This document shows, piece after piece, positions 22,578 to 30,511 of a stretch of DNA of 31,495 bases (within the stretch, counting starts at the first letter, position 1; the number at the start of each line of letters is the position of its first letter). The translations under genes and the position numbers were made by a program. The stretch is from contig DCMF01000119.1 in NCBI GenBank assembly GCA_002321305.1, forward strand, positions 1-31,495, in the 5' to 3' direction. The DNA comes from Verrucomicrobia bacterium UBA1629 (GTDB lineage: Bacteria; Verrucomicrobiota; Kiritimatiellia; RFP12; UBA1067). Below the pieces are notes generated by a model. It was not told the origin of the DNA. It saw nothing but the letters and a program-made list of their open reading frames with translations, and made no database searches.

Positions 22578-23681
22578 TCAGGTGCGGTTCGCAGGACTCG
22601 CCGACTCGTCGTCGCAGCCCTCCGTCCGCGCGCGCTGGATCACGCCGCCGCACAGCACGCGGTCGTCTCCGCACGGGCCGTAGAACACGGCGCTTTGCCC
22701 CGGCGCCACGCCCACCACGTCCCCGGACAGGACGCAACGGCCGTTCGTGAGCGTCGCGGGGACAAGCCGCCCCGAACTGCGGACACGCACACGGCAGGCC
22801 AGCGGCGCTTCCGTGGGGGCGCTCGCGACCCAGTTCATGTCCGCCACCGTCAGCGTGCGACGGACGGCTTCCGCCGCCGGGCCGACGACGACGCGGTTTC
22901 GGCAGGCATCCACGTCGATCACGTAATAGGGTTCGCCCGTTCCGCCCAGCCCAAGGCCCTTGCGCTGGCCGACGGTATAGTGCCAGAACCCGCGATGCCG
23001 CCCCAGCACGCGGCCCTCGGACGAGACGATCTCGCCCGTCCGGTCCGCCGCCCCCACCAGCTCGTCCACGTCCCCCGCGTAGAAGTCCTGCGAATCCGGC
23101 TTGTCCGCGACAGCCAAGCCATGCGCACGGGCCAGTGCGCGGACTTCGGGCTTCGTCCGCTCGCCCAGCGGGAAAAGAAGCTGCGCCAGCTGCTCCTGCG
23201 AGAGGCGGTAGAGGAAATAGCTCTGATCCTTGGCGAGATCCGTCGCGCGCAGCAGCGCCCATCGCCCGTCGCGCCGTTCGACACGCGCATAATGTCCCGT
23301 GGCAAACGTGTCGAAGACAAGGCCCGACTCCCGCGCAAGGCGCGGCAAAAGACCGAACTTCATCAGCGCGTTGCAGCGGACGCAGGGGTTGGGCGTCTGA
23401 CCGGCCAGATACGTCTCGCGGAAATAGGCGACGATGGCGCGGTCATATTGCGCCGAGCAGTCGAAGACATGGTAGGCGATGCCCAACGACTTCGCGAATG
23501 CGGCCGCACGTTCGATGTCCTCAGCCTCCCCGGAACCGAAGCAGGCGTCACGCGGCCCGCCGCGATACTGTCCGCGCCAAAGTTTCATCGTGAGGCCGAC
23601 GACCTCATGGCCCTGCTCCTTGAGGAGCAAGGCCGCGACGCTCGAATCAACGCCTCCGCTCAAGCCGACTGCAACTTTCAT
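22578..23681 (-). CDS. mnmA: tRNA-specific 2-thiouridylase
   Basis: 367 aa. It thiolates U34 of tRNA-Glu, -Gln and -Lys. The PP-loop SGGVDSS is at residues 8-14. C-terminal features are GFWHYTVGQRKGLGLG, YYVIDVD and GQSAVFY. The first catalytic region TPNPCVRCN gives Cys100 and Cys103. At the position of the second catalytic cysteine (DSxxICFI in E. coli MnmA) this protein has DSQDFYAG, with Tyr201. An additional Cys is at 47 in DACFGSGE. A single-cysteine or Fe-S-dependent mechanism, as in some other bacterial MnmA groups, would fit. ATG 23681 has AGG and AGGA upstream (AGGCAGGAC). Its stop lies 48 bp before the EEP promoter. Confidence 0.94.
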   Translation of the reverse strand: MKVAVGLSGGVDSSVAALLLKEQGHEVVGLTMKLWRGQYRGGPRDACFGSGEAEDIERAAAFAKSLGIAYHVFDCSAQYDRAIVAYFRETYLAGQTPNPCVRCNALMKFGLLPRLARESGLVFDTFATGHYARVERRDGRWALLRATDLAKDQSYFLYRLSQEQLAQLLFPLGERTKPEVRALARAHGLAVADKPDSQDFYAGDVDELVGAADRTGEIVSSEGRVLGRHRGFWHYTVGQRKGLGLGGTGEPYYVIDVDACRNRVVVGPAAEAVRRTLTVADMNWVASAPTEAPLACRVRVRSSGRLVPATLTNGRCVLSGDVVGVAPGQSAVFYGPCGDDRVLCGGVIQRARTEGCDDESASPANRT

Positions 23682-23734
23682 GTCCTGCCTTTCCGACCAT
23701 CAAATTGATCCGCTGATCTCTGGAAATGGGCGGA

Positions 23735-23764
23735 AATATACCAAACCTCGCGCCTGAATGTCAA
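23735..23764 (-). promoter_or_regulatory. Sigma70-type promoter of mnmA
   Basis: TTGACA (23759-23764), 18-nt spacer ending TGG, TATATT (23735-23740) on the minus strand. It has the only perfect -35 hexamer noticed here. Confidence 0.7.
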
Positions 23765-24050
23765 CCGCAGAGGTCTCTTCGGACAGGGCTTCAGCATGAA
23801 AAGCGCCTCCTCTTACTTATGCGCCAGTCGTCCGCATCCAGGCCCGTCGGCCCGACAGCTCGCGCGAGCGGACTTCGCTGCGCTCCGTCTATGTCGGCCT
23901 ACGGCCTCTGTCCGGGTCGCTCCGGGAGAGGAGCGGGCGGGACGGCCGAGCGCCGAGCGGAGAGAGACGGACGGACGAAATGCGCCGCAGAAGCGCGACG
24001 CGACGAACTCGACCAGGAGTTCGCCAGCCAACGCGGCGCGCTTCGGGGCC
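23765..24050. other. Gene-free stretch between mnmA promoter and EEP gene
   Basis: I find no supported gene. The stretch is rich in short inverted repeats: the palindrome GCTCGCGCGAGC near 23857, GCTCC/GGAGC near 23920, and a 7-bp stem CGAACTC/GAGTTCG at 24004-24023 with no T-tract. The stem lies just after the EEP stop codon and could mark its transcript end. The style resembles dispersed intergenic repeats, but only one copy is in the window. Confidence 0.4.
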
Positions 24051-24947
24051 TCAGCGGGGCAGAACGCCTGCCGGACGAGGCGGGTTGGGCAGGACTGCGG
24101 CCTGCGGCGCAAGCACGGCAAAGAACGCATTGTGGTCGGACAGTTCTTCGCTCGGCACGAGGCGCGGCGCGCCGGCGGGACGGAAGCCGCGCGCGAAGAT
24201 GTAGTCGAGCGCGCTGTCGCCGTAGTATTTCGAGGGATGCGTCCCGCGTCCCTCCGGCGGCAGCAGCGAGAGAAAATTGAAGAACCCCGCCGCGTCGAAC
24301 AGCCTGAAGATCTGCTCGTCCCTGAACTCGCGTCGCCAGCGGTCGGCGTTCATGTCGCCGCCGACGAGGACGGGGCGCCTCTTCCCGACGGCATCCTCGT
24401 GCGCGAGCAGCTGCTCGACGGCGCGCGTCCGCTTGGCGCGGTTCTGCTCGGCGAGCAGGGGCTTCTTCGACGCGCCGTAGTTCGACTTCAGGTGGACGGC
24501 GTAGACGGCCGCCGTCGTCGCGGGGTCGATTTGCAGCGCGGCGAAGGCGTAGCCGCGCGGCGGCGTGGCCTTTCCGGCCGGCTTCCACTTCGCCCAGCCC
24601 TTCTCGACAACCGGCAGCGTCGTCGCGATCACGTCCTGCTGCTGGTCGAAGCGGTCGCGGCGGCGGTAGGCCGAAACGGAGGCGACCACGAGATTCGTGC
24701 GCCCGATGCGCGCGACGAGGTTCGAGGCGGCGCGCGGCCCGCGGATCTCGTTCAGGCAGAGGATGACGTCGTTCGTCCCGGCGGGGTCGATCGCGTCCAG
24801 CCCGCGCGCGAGCATCTTGGCGACCGCCGTGACCGTCGCCTCCTCGACGTCGGGATGCGCACGGTGTTCGGCGCGGCCGGACGGGAACCAGTTCCCGTTC
24901 CAGGTTCCGACGACGATAGCGGCGAGAAGGGAAAGTAGCGTATGCAT
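24051..24947 (-). CDS. Secreted endonuclease/exonuclease/phosphatase-family protein
   Basis: 298 aa. The N-terminus MHTLLSLLAAIVVGTWNGNW is hydrophobic and merges with the first beta-strand motif (VGTWNGNWFPSG), so export is likely but cleavage would have to be very tight. Other EEP motifs are LCLNEIRG with the catalytic Glu, YAVHLKSNYG, LVGGDMNADRW, LDYIFARGF and SDHNAFFAVL. LKSN and the DQQQDVIA/ALQID layout are typical of DNase I-like phosphoesterases. It is last in the iorA operon, 3 bp after the HAD gene. It is not closely similar to the other EEP protein at 21.5 kb, so they are not a recent duplication. Confidence 0.88.
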   Translation of the reverse strand: MHTLLSLLAAIVVGTWNGNWFPSGRAEHRAHPDVEEATVTAVAKMLARGLDAIDPAGTNDVILCLNEIRGPRAASNLVARIGRTNLVVASVSAYRRRDRFDQQQDVIATTLPVVEKGWAKWKPAGKATPPRGYAFAALQIDPATTAAVYAVHLKSNYGASKKPLLAEQNRAKRTRAVEQLLAHEDAVGKRRPVLVGGDMNADRWRREFRDEQIFRLFDAAGFFNFLSLLPPEGRGTHPSKYYGDSALDYIFARGFRPAGAPRLVPSEELSDHNAFFAVLAPQAAVLPNPPRPAGVLPR

Positions 24948-24950
24948 GGT

Positions 24951-25904
24951 TCAGAATCCCGGCAAGTTGAGCTGCCCCGAAACGCAGACCTTGCGCCCCT
25001 TGGACAGCGTGCGGTCGGAGGTGTCGTAGACGACGAACTTGAAGCCGTCGAACCGTTTCGAGAGTTCGCTGCGGATGAAGCTCGAGACTGTCTTCACGTT
25101 GCCGACGTCGTCGTCCGAAAAGCCGATCGAGACCGAGCGGTCGAGACGCCCCGACCGTCGCAGCATGTGGAAGACATGCTCCACGAAGTCGCGGATCGCG
25201 AACTCCTTGGCAAGCTCCGGCCGCGTCGCCGTCGAGGCGACGGCCAGCTTCTCGCGGTAGATCGGGTCGCTCGCCATGCGCGCGCGGAAGCCCGCGTAGG
25301 TGACGGCCGAATAGCGGCACATGCCGAGGTAGTAGTCGAGCTCCTCGGCGTCCGTGCCGAACTCGCCGTCGCCCACGCCGTCGATCCAGCGGCGGTAGCC
25401 GCGCAGGTTCGACATCATCTCGGCGCGGTCTTCCTCCGTGAGGGCGTAGCGGATGAAGATGCGCACGGCCTTCTTCAGCGTCTCTGGGGAGTGCCCGCGC
25501 GCCGTCACGATCGCGAAGAGCCGCCCTTCGCGCAGCGTCTTCTTCAGGGCCTGGTAGCTCGGCCCCGGTTTCGCGCCGTGCTCGACCTTCTCCAGCGCGG
25601 CGACGGTGTCCTCCAGGAAGAGGTTCGGCGGAACCTGTCCCCCGCCGTCGGACGGCGGATCCTCGAAGTTGCGGAACGCCTCCGACCAGTTCCCGCCGGG
25701 CGCACGGTAGTGCGCGACGTCGGCCCGGACGAGCGCGAACGTCGCCGTCGAGACCTCGACGGGCCTCCACGTGCCGTCGTCCTCCAGATGCTCCATCCGG
25801 ATCTTCGTCGGCATGTGGAGGATGTTGTCGTCCCAGTCGAAGATGTAGTACTTGAAGTCGCGCGTGGCGACTTCCTCGTTCACATATGGAATCGGCCTCT
25901 TCAC
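24951..25904 (-). CDS. HAD-superfamily-like protein
   Basis: 317 aa. An N-terminal motif I-like YYIFDWDDNILHMPT gives the DxD pair, with Asn rather than Thr/Val at the fourth position after the first Asp. FAIVTARGHSPETL carries the motif II threonine. Late GFSDDDVGNVKTV resembles motif IV with the metal-binding acidic run. Between them is a long alpha-helical cap (~50-225) unlike common phosphatases. No substrate can be assigned. It starts with GTG 25904 overlapping the metallophosphatase stop (GTGA). Another in-frame GTG at 25883 is possible. No signal peptide, so it should be cytosolic between two exported phosphoesterases. Confidence 0.75.
   Translation of the reverse strand: MKRPIPYVNEEVATRDFKYYIFDWDDNILHMPTKIRMEHLEDDGTWRPVEVSTATFALVRADVAHYRAPGGNWSEAFRNFEDPPSDGGGQVPPNLFLEDTVAALEKVEHGAKPGPSYQALKKTLREGRLFAIVTARGHSPETLKKAVRIFIRYALTEEDRAEMMSNLRGYRRWIDGVGDGEFGTDAEELDYYLGMCRYSAVTYAGFRARMASDPIYREKLAVASTATRPELAKEFAIRDFVEHVFHMLRRSGRLDRSVSIGFSDDDVGNVKTVSSFIRSELSKRFDGFKFVVYDTSDRTLSKGRKVCVSGQLNLPGF
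25630..25646. repeat. Degenerate REP-like sequence in the HAD gene
   Basis: CGGAACCTGTCCCCCGC is a weakened version of the GGGGCCTGTCCCC element, read in frame near GGGQVPPN. Homology is possible but not secure. Confidence 0.35.
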
Positions 25905-27271
25905 GCGATCTCGCGGTCGAGGACGACACGGCCGTTGAAGACGTCATGCACGACGAGGCGCAGATGCCCGTTCTCGACCTTGCCCTCGACAACCGTCGGA
26001 AAGCGTCCCGCGTCCGGCCGATCCTGCCAGCGCCCATCCTTATGGAAGGACGACACGCCCAGCTCCGGCCCGCCGCCCACGACCTGCGCCCACGGACGAT
26101 CCGCCGTCGGCGCGTCGAAGCGGAAGCGGTGCCGGTGCCCGCAGACGACGAGCTTCACACCCGCCTTCTCCAGGATCGGCGCCCAGAGGTCGTGGCACTC
26201 GCGCGACCAGTAGGCGTAGTCGTGCGGGTCGATCTTCACGCCGTCATGCGGATAGTCGGGTGAATCCTCCGCCGCGAAGAGCGGAATGTGGCAGAAGAGC
26301 ACCTTGAACTTCGCCGCCGCGATCTCGGGACGCGCAAACTGCTCCGCGAGCCACGCCGCCTGCGCCCGGCGGTACGGCTCGAAGTTCGCGAGCCCGAACC
26401 ACTTCGGGTGCGCGTCTGGCTTGTCCTCGCCCGTGTCCATGCCGATGAGCGCCATCTCGCCGCACCGCACGGCGAAGTTCCACTTGAGGTCCCACTGGTC
26501 GCCGCGCCGCTCGCCCGGATGGCGCGGCTGCATGACCTCCTCCTTCTTCGAGATCCAGCTGCCCCGGAAGTCGTGGTTGCCCGACTCGAAGAAGACGGGA
26601 ATCGACGTCGCGTAGTCGCGGCTCTCGATCGGCGGATCGAGGAAGATCTCGACGGCCGTCTCCTTCTTCTGCGTCGTGTTGGTCGCGTCGCCGTTCCAGA
26701 CGACCGCCGTCGGTGCGAGTCCCTTGATCTTCTTCGCGATCATCTCGAACGGCTTCCACTGCGCGTGCGTGTCGGTCATCATGCAGAAGTGCGCGCGCGC
26801 GCCGGCTCCGAGCGTCGTGAACGAATACGCCTTCGAGACGACGGGAGCACCGAGTTTCGCGTCGTAGATGTTCTGGTAGTCGGTGAACGGCGTCGTGATC
26901 GTGCGGTACCAGTATCTCGTCGCGGGCTTCAGGTTCTCCAGACGCACCTCCAGCGCGGCGACGTCGATCGGCACGAGTCCGTAGCCGCCCGACTTGACGA
27001 ACGTCGCGTTCTCGAACGCGGGATTGTCCGCATACTCGACGACGCCCTTGGAAAGGCCGGAGACCTTCCACGTCACGCCCATCGTCGTCTCGCCCGGCGC
27101 CTGCAGGTTCGGGAAGCCGACCGTCAGCGGCGCGCCCTGCGTGCCGAGGAACGGGTCTGCCGGCGCGGCCGCCGCCTTCGTCTCCGCCGTCGCGCCGGCC
27201 GTCGCCGCGAGCGCCCCCGTGCCAGCCAGGAATCCCCGGCGGCTCATCGTGCTTCCGTTTTCAGCTGTCAT
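25901..27271 (-). CDS. Tat-exported metallophosphoesterase with N-terminal FN3-like domain
   Basis: 456 aa. The Tat signal is SRRGFLAGTGALAATAGATAE, residues 10-30. A beta-sandwich like the N-terminal domain of purple acid phosphatases follows (ETTMGVTWKVSG, VRLENLKPATRYWYRTIT). The calcineurin-like catalytic domain has MMTDTHAQW, VVWNGDATN, ESGNHDFRG, LFCHIPLF and CGHRHRFRF, supplying the dimetal Asp/His/Asn ligands. Its phosphoester substrate is unknown. ATG 27271 has AAAGGAG 7 nt upstream and overlaps the yggU stop by 4 bp. Tat export suggests folding and metal loading in the cytoplasm. Confidence 0.9.
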   Translation of the reverse strand: MTAENGSTMSRRGFLAGTGALAATAGATAETKAAAAPADPFLGTQGAPLTVGFPNLQAPGETTMGVTWKVSGLSKGVVEYADNPAFENATFVKSGGYGLVPIDVAALEVRLENLKPATRYWYRTITTPFTDYQNIYDAKLGAPVVSKAYSFTTLGAGARAHFCMMTDTHAQWKPFEMIAKKIKGLAPTAVVWNGDATNTTQKKETAVEIFLDPPIESRDYATSIPVFFESGNHDFRGSWISKKEEVMQPRHPGERRGDQWDLKWNFAVRCGEMALIGMDTGEDKPDAHPKWFGLANFEPYRRAQAAWLAEQFARPEIAAAKFKVLFCHIPLFAAEDSPDYPHDGVKIDPHDYAYWSRECHDLWAPILEKAGVKLVVCGHRHRFRFDAPTADRPWAQVVGGGPELGVSSFHKDGRWQDRPDAGRFPTVVEGKVENGHLRLVVHDVFNGRVVLDREIA

Positions 27272-27627
27272 GCATGAACTCCTTTCGTTAACTGTTTCGC
27301 AATGGCGGCGGCGGTGAGACCGACGAGCAGGATGCGCTTCGTCTTCGACGTCTCGCCGCCCTTGAAGACGACGCGCGCCTTGGGGAGGCCAAAGGCGTCC
27401 GCCAGCGTCTCGACCAGCTCCCGGTTCGCCTTGCCGTCCACCGGCGCCGCGCGGATGCGCACCTTCATCGCATCGCCGAGGAAGCCGTCCAGCCCCGCCC
27501 GCGAGGCGCGCGGCTGGGCGCGGACGTTCAGGACGACGCCTTCCGGCGTTTCCTGACACCACGGCCGGCTCGGCTGGCCCTGCCCCGGAGGACTGGGGAC
27601 GGAAGACGATGGACTGCGGCGGCGCAT
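27268..27627 (-). CDS. DUF167/YggU-family protein
   Basis: 119 aa. A small conserved protein of unknown role. Core features are VVLNVRAQPRASRAGLDG, AMKVRIRAAPVDGKANRELVETLADAFGLPKARV and FKGGETSKTKRILLVG. The usual length is about 95 residues. The extra N-terminal MRRRSPSSSVPSPPGQGQPSR is low-complexity and largely encoded by a 7-bp GGACNGN array, so the original start may have been nearer PWCQETPEGVV. The stop overlaps the metallophosphatase start (ATGA). It begins 8 bp after the iorA stop. Confidence 0.88.
   Translation of the reverse strand: MRRRSPSSSVPSPPGQGQPSRPWCQETPEGVVLNVRAQPRASRAGLDGFLGDAMKVRIRAAPVDGKANRELVETLADAFGLPKARVVFKGGETSKTKRILLVGLTAAAIAKQLTKGVHA
27590..27617. repeat. 7-bp array (GGACNGN) at the 5' end of yggU
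   Basis: GGACTGG, GGACGGA, AGACGAT, GGACTGC on the plus strand. It is the same unit type as 17750-17798. Confidence 0.6.
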
Positions 27628-27635
27628 GGGCGGCT

Positions 27636-29447
27636 TCAGCGGATCCGCCTGATCGCGCCGAACTTGCAGACCTGCGTGCAGTGCCGGCAGCCCGCGCACT
27701 GGGAGGCGTCGATCCTCATCTTGAAGCGGCCCGGCGCAACCTGCTCCCCGCGCGTGATCGCCGGGCAGCCGAGCTTGAAGCACGCGCCGCACGCCTTGCA
27801 CTTCGCGGCGTCCGTCTCGCAGAGCCCTTCCTTCGTCAGCTTCGCCGCGATGCGGCACGGCGCGTAGGCGATCACGAGCGCCGGCTCGTCGCCGTCCATC
27901 GCGTCCTTCAGCACCGTCTCCAGCGCGGCGAGGTCGTCCGCCGAGACCTTCGCGACCTTCCTGTAGCCACAGGCCTTCGCGATGTCCGCGATCTCCGTGA
28001 CGGGCGCGGGGTCGCCCGCGAGCGTCTTGCCCGTGCCGGGGTTGTCCTGGTGGCCCGTCATCGCGGTGATGCGGTTGTCGAGGACGACCGTCGTCACCGG
28101 CGTGCCGTTGTAGAGGGCGGACAGGATGCCCGTCATGCCGGAGTGGAAGAACGTCGAGTCGCCGAGGACGGCGCAGATGCGGCCCTTCACGCCCGCCTTC
28201 TTCATGCCGGCGGCGTTGCCGATCGACGCGCCCATGCAGATCGTCGAGTCCATCGCCGAGAGGGGCGGGAACGCGCCGAGCGTGTAGCAGCCGATGTCGC
28301 CCGTCACGGTCGCGCCGAGCTTGTGGAGGACGTAGAAGACGCCGCGGTGCCCGCAGCCCGCGCAGAGGACGGGCGGACGGCGCGGCAGCGTCTCGTCGAT
28401 CTTGCGCGCCTTCGCCTTCGGCACGTCGCCGAGGATCTCGTGGCGCAGGTTCTGGAGGCGGTCGGCGTTGAGCTCCAGCATGTTCAGCTCGGTCTTGTGC
28501 GCGACGACCGGGATTCCCATCGCCTTGACCTGGTCTTCGAGGAACGGGTCCAGCTCCTCGACGACGAGCAGGCGCGCCACGGTCTTCGCGAACTTCGCGA
28601 CGAGCGCCTTGGGGAGCGGATTCGTCCAGCCGAGCTTCAGGATCGGCACGTCGGGGAAGATCTCCCTCACGTACTGGTAGGCGACCGCGCTCGTGACGAT
28701 GCCGAGGGAAGGTTCGGAAGGTTTGGAAGGTTGGGGAAGTTCGGGAAGTTTGGGAGGTTTGGAGGGTTTGACGATGCGGTTGAACTTCGACGCGCAGGCC
28801 GCCTTCTCCATCGCCTCGGTGCGCTTCTGCGCGTTCAGGCGCTGGGTCGGCGAGAACGCCGGCACGGGAATGTTGCGGCGGATGTCCTTCACGTAGGGGA
28901 GGAGCGGATGCGGGGCGGGCCTGAAGTCGCCCAGCTCGACGAGCGACGCCGAATGGCTCGTGCGCGTCGTGAGGCGCAGGATGACCGGCACACTGAACCG
29001 CTCGGAAAGCTCGAACGCCGCGCACGTCATGTCGTAGGCCTCCTGCGAGTCGGCCGGCTCCAGCAGGAGCGCGCGGGCGAACTTCGCGAGGTTGCGATTG
29101 TCCTGCTCGTTCTGCGAGGAATGCATGCCGGGATCGTCCGCCGAGACGAGCACGAAACCGCCGAGCGGGCCGACGTAGGTGAACGTCATGAGCGGGTCCA
29201 TCGCGACGTTGAGTCCGACGTGCTTCATCGCCGTCAGCGCGCGGGCGCCCGCCATCGACGCGCCGATCGCCGTCTCGACGGCGACCTTCTCGTTCACCGC
29301 CCACTCGCACTTGATCGTGTCCTTGAACTTCGCGATGTTCTCCAGGATCTCGGTCGAGGGCGTGCCCGGATAGGCGCTCGCCACCACGCACCCCGCCTGG
29401 GCCGCCGCGTGGGCGACCGCCTCGTTCGCACTCAGAAACTTCTTCAT
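27636..29447 (-). CDS. iorA: Indolepyruvate:ferredoxin oxidoreductase alpha subunit
   Basis: 603 aa. With IorB it oxidatively decarboxylates aryl pyruvates such as indolepyruvate to acyl-CoA, reducing ferredoxin, in anaerobic amino-acid fermentation. The order is pyrimidine-binding domain (SAYPGTPSTEI, CEWAVNEKVA, MKHVGLNVAMDPLM), then a middle domain, then the TPP domain (LCAGCGHRG, GDIGCYTLG, GDSTFFHSG, DNRITAMTGHQDNPGTG). It ends with two 4Fe-4S motifs (CKACGACFKLGC and CAGCRHCTQVC). A Pro/Ser/Lys-rich 21-residue insert just after FNRIV is encoded exactly by seven 9-bp units. ATG 29447 is preferred, with AGGAG 12 nt upstream; an upstream ATG at 29459 touches that SD. No iorB is adjacent. 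The operon continues with yggU and three phosphoesterase-like genes. Confidence 0.93.
   Translation of the reverse strand: MKKFLSANEAVAHAAAQAGCVVASAYPGTPSTEILENIAKFKDTIKCEWAVNEKVAVETAIGASMAGARALTAMKHVGLNVAMDPLMTFTYVGPLGGFVLVSADDPGMHSSQNEQDNRNLAKFARALLLEPADSQEAYDMTCAAFELSERFSVPVILRLTTRTSHSASLVELGDFRPAPHPLLPYVKDIRRNIPVPAFSPTQRLNAQKRTEAMEKAACASKFNRIVKPSKPPKLPELPQPSKPSEPSLGIVTSAVAYQYVREIFPDVPILKLGWTNPLPKALVAKFAKTVARLLVVEELDPFLEDQVKAMGIPVVAHKTELNMLELNADRLQNLRHEILGDVPKAKARKIDETLPRRPPVLCAGCGHRGVFYVLHKLGATVTGDIGCYTLGAFPPLSAMDSTICMGASIGNAAGMKKAGVKGRICAVLGDSTFFHSGMTGILSALYNGTPVTTVVLDNRITAMTGHQDNPGTGKTLAGDPAPVTEIADIAKACGYRKVAKVSADDLAALETVLKDAMDGDEPALVIAYAPCRIAAKLTKEGLCETDAAKCKACGACFKLGCPAITRGEQVAPGRFKMRIDASQCAGCRHCTQVCKFGAIRRIR
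28707..28769. repeat. 7 x 9-bp tandem array (GGRAGGTTT) in iorA
   Basis: GGAAGGTTC, GGAAGGTTT, GGAAGGTTG, GGGAAGTTC, GGGAAGTTT, GGGAGGTTT, GGAGGGTTT on the plus strand. 63 bp equals 21 codons in frame. It sits at a domain boundary of IorA. Confidence 0.9.
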
Positions 29448-29485
29448 TATGAACAGCATCTCCTCTTGAATCAGGTTTTCCGCAT

Positions 29486-29494
29486 ATTATATCA
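29486..29494 (-). promoter_or_regulatory. Extended -10 promoter of the iorA operon
   Basis: TGATATAAT on the minus strand, about 38 nt before ATG 29447, with AGGAG in the leader. The TGA is also the rfbD stop codon. Confidence 0.55.
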
Positions 29495-30415
29495 AAGTTC
29501 AGGCCCGCCTTTGAGGGCGGACAGTTCGGCATCCGCTTTCACGAATTCGGCGAGCGCCGCCTTCCAGTCCGGCGTACGGTAGCCGAGCACGTTGAGGACG
29601 CCCTTTTTCAGGGCCGAGTTGCGCGGACGCGGCGCCGGACGCGGGAACTCCTCCGTCGTGCAGGGCACGACTTCCCGCGTCAGGCCCAGCAGACGGAACA
29701 GCTCCTTCGTCAGCCCGTACCACGAGCACTGTTCTTCGCACGTGCCGTGGACGATGCCCGAAACGTCGGGGCGCGTGAGGAGGAAGCGGATCACGTCCGC
29801 AACGACCTTCGTCGAGGTCGGGTTGCCGCGCTGGTCATCGACGACCTTGAGCGGCTCGCCGGCCTGTGCGCCGAGCCGCGCCATCGTGTGGACGAACGAC
29901 GGCCCGCCCGCCCCATAGAGCCACGCGATGCGGAGAATCACCGAATTGTCGGGATGAATCATCTGCACCATCTGCTCGCCGGCGAACTTCGAGGCCCCGT
30001 AGACCGTCTGCGGACGCGGAATGTCCGTCTCGCTCCACGCCCACGGCTCGCGCGGCGGCTCGCCCGAGAAGACGTAGTCCGTCGAGATCGCGATGAGCCG
30101 CGCGCCGCACGCCTTCGCCGCAAGCGCGACGTTGCGCGTCCCCTCCTCGTTGAGCCGGAACGCGAGGTCGCGGTTCGTCTCGCAGACATCGACCTTCGTC
30201 ATCGCCGCGCAGTGGATGATCACGTCCGGACGGACGGCGAGCGTCTTCGCCAGGAAGCCCGCATCGTCCGTAACGTCCCAGTCGGGCAAGTCCGCGACGA
30301 CGATTTCGGGCGTCGCGCCGTTCGCCGACGCCATACCCAGCTCGCACTGGAGCGTCCGCCCCAGCATGCCCTTTCCGCCCGTAACCAGGATTTTCTCCGG
30401 ACTGCTCCTCTTCAT
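29492..30415 (-). CDS. rfbD: dTDP-4-dehydrorhamnose reductase-family protein
   Basis: 307 aa. An extended short-chain reductase that would complete dTDP-L-rhamnose synthesis by reducing the 4-keto group with NAD(P)H. Seen are the GGKGMLGRTL dinucleotide motif, DWDVTD, the VIIHCAAMTKVDVCE strand, AISTDYVFSG, and the catalytic YGASK (Tyr-x3-Lys). DQRGNPTST and the late PRPRNSALKKG are typical of RfbD. ATG 30415 is preferred: homology begins directly after (KILVTGGKGMLG) and a TATAAT box lies 7 nt upstream. The frame is open upstream to 30550, but through the hairpin, with no family similarity. It stands alone, away from rfbABC and from the polysaccharide operon at the left end. Confidence 0.92.
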   Translation of the reverse strand: MKRSSPEKILVTGGKGMLGRTLQCELGMASANGATPEIVVADLPDWDVTDDAGFLAKTLAVRPDVIIHCAAMTKVDVCETNRDLAFRLNEEGTRNVALAAKACGARLIAISTDYVFSGEPPREPWAWSETDIPRPQTVYGASKFAGEQMVQMIHPDNSVILRIAWLYGAGGPSFVHTMARLGAQAGEPLKVVDDQRGNPTSTKVVADVIRFLLTRPDVSGIVHGTCEEQCSWYGLTKELFRLLGLTREVVPCTTEEFPRPAPRPRNSALKKGVLNVLGYRTPDWKAALAEFVKADAELSALKGGPEL

Positions 30416-30422
30416 GCGGCGT

Positions 30423-30431
30423 ATTATAGCA
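30423..30431 (-). promoter_or_regulatory. Extended -10 promoter, leaderless, for rfbD
   Basis: TGCTATAAT on the minus strand, 7 nt (ACGCCGC) before the rfbD ATG. No room for an SD. Confidence 0.55.
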
Positions 30432-30511
30432 AAATATCCGCGCCGCGAATCCCTGATGCCACATGGAAAGTCGTTGTTCGGGATGTTGCGGACGCCCGTG
30501 AAACAGTTTTT

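Noticed and set aside
23726..24280. Plus- or minus-strand gene in the mnmA-EEP gap
   Set aside because: Frames here are Arg/Ala-rich with no SD or motif, and the stretch is full of short inverted repeats.
24051..24947. Duplication of the EEP protein at 21544-22461
   Set aside because: Both share the fold motifs, but the sequences between motifs are clearly different, so they are distant family members.
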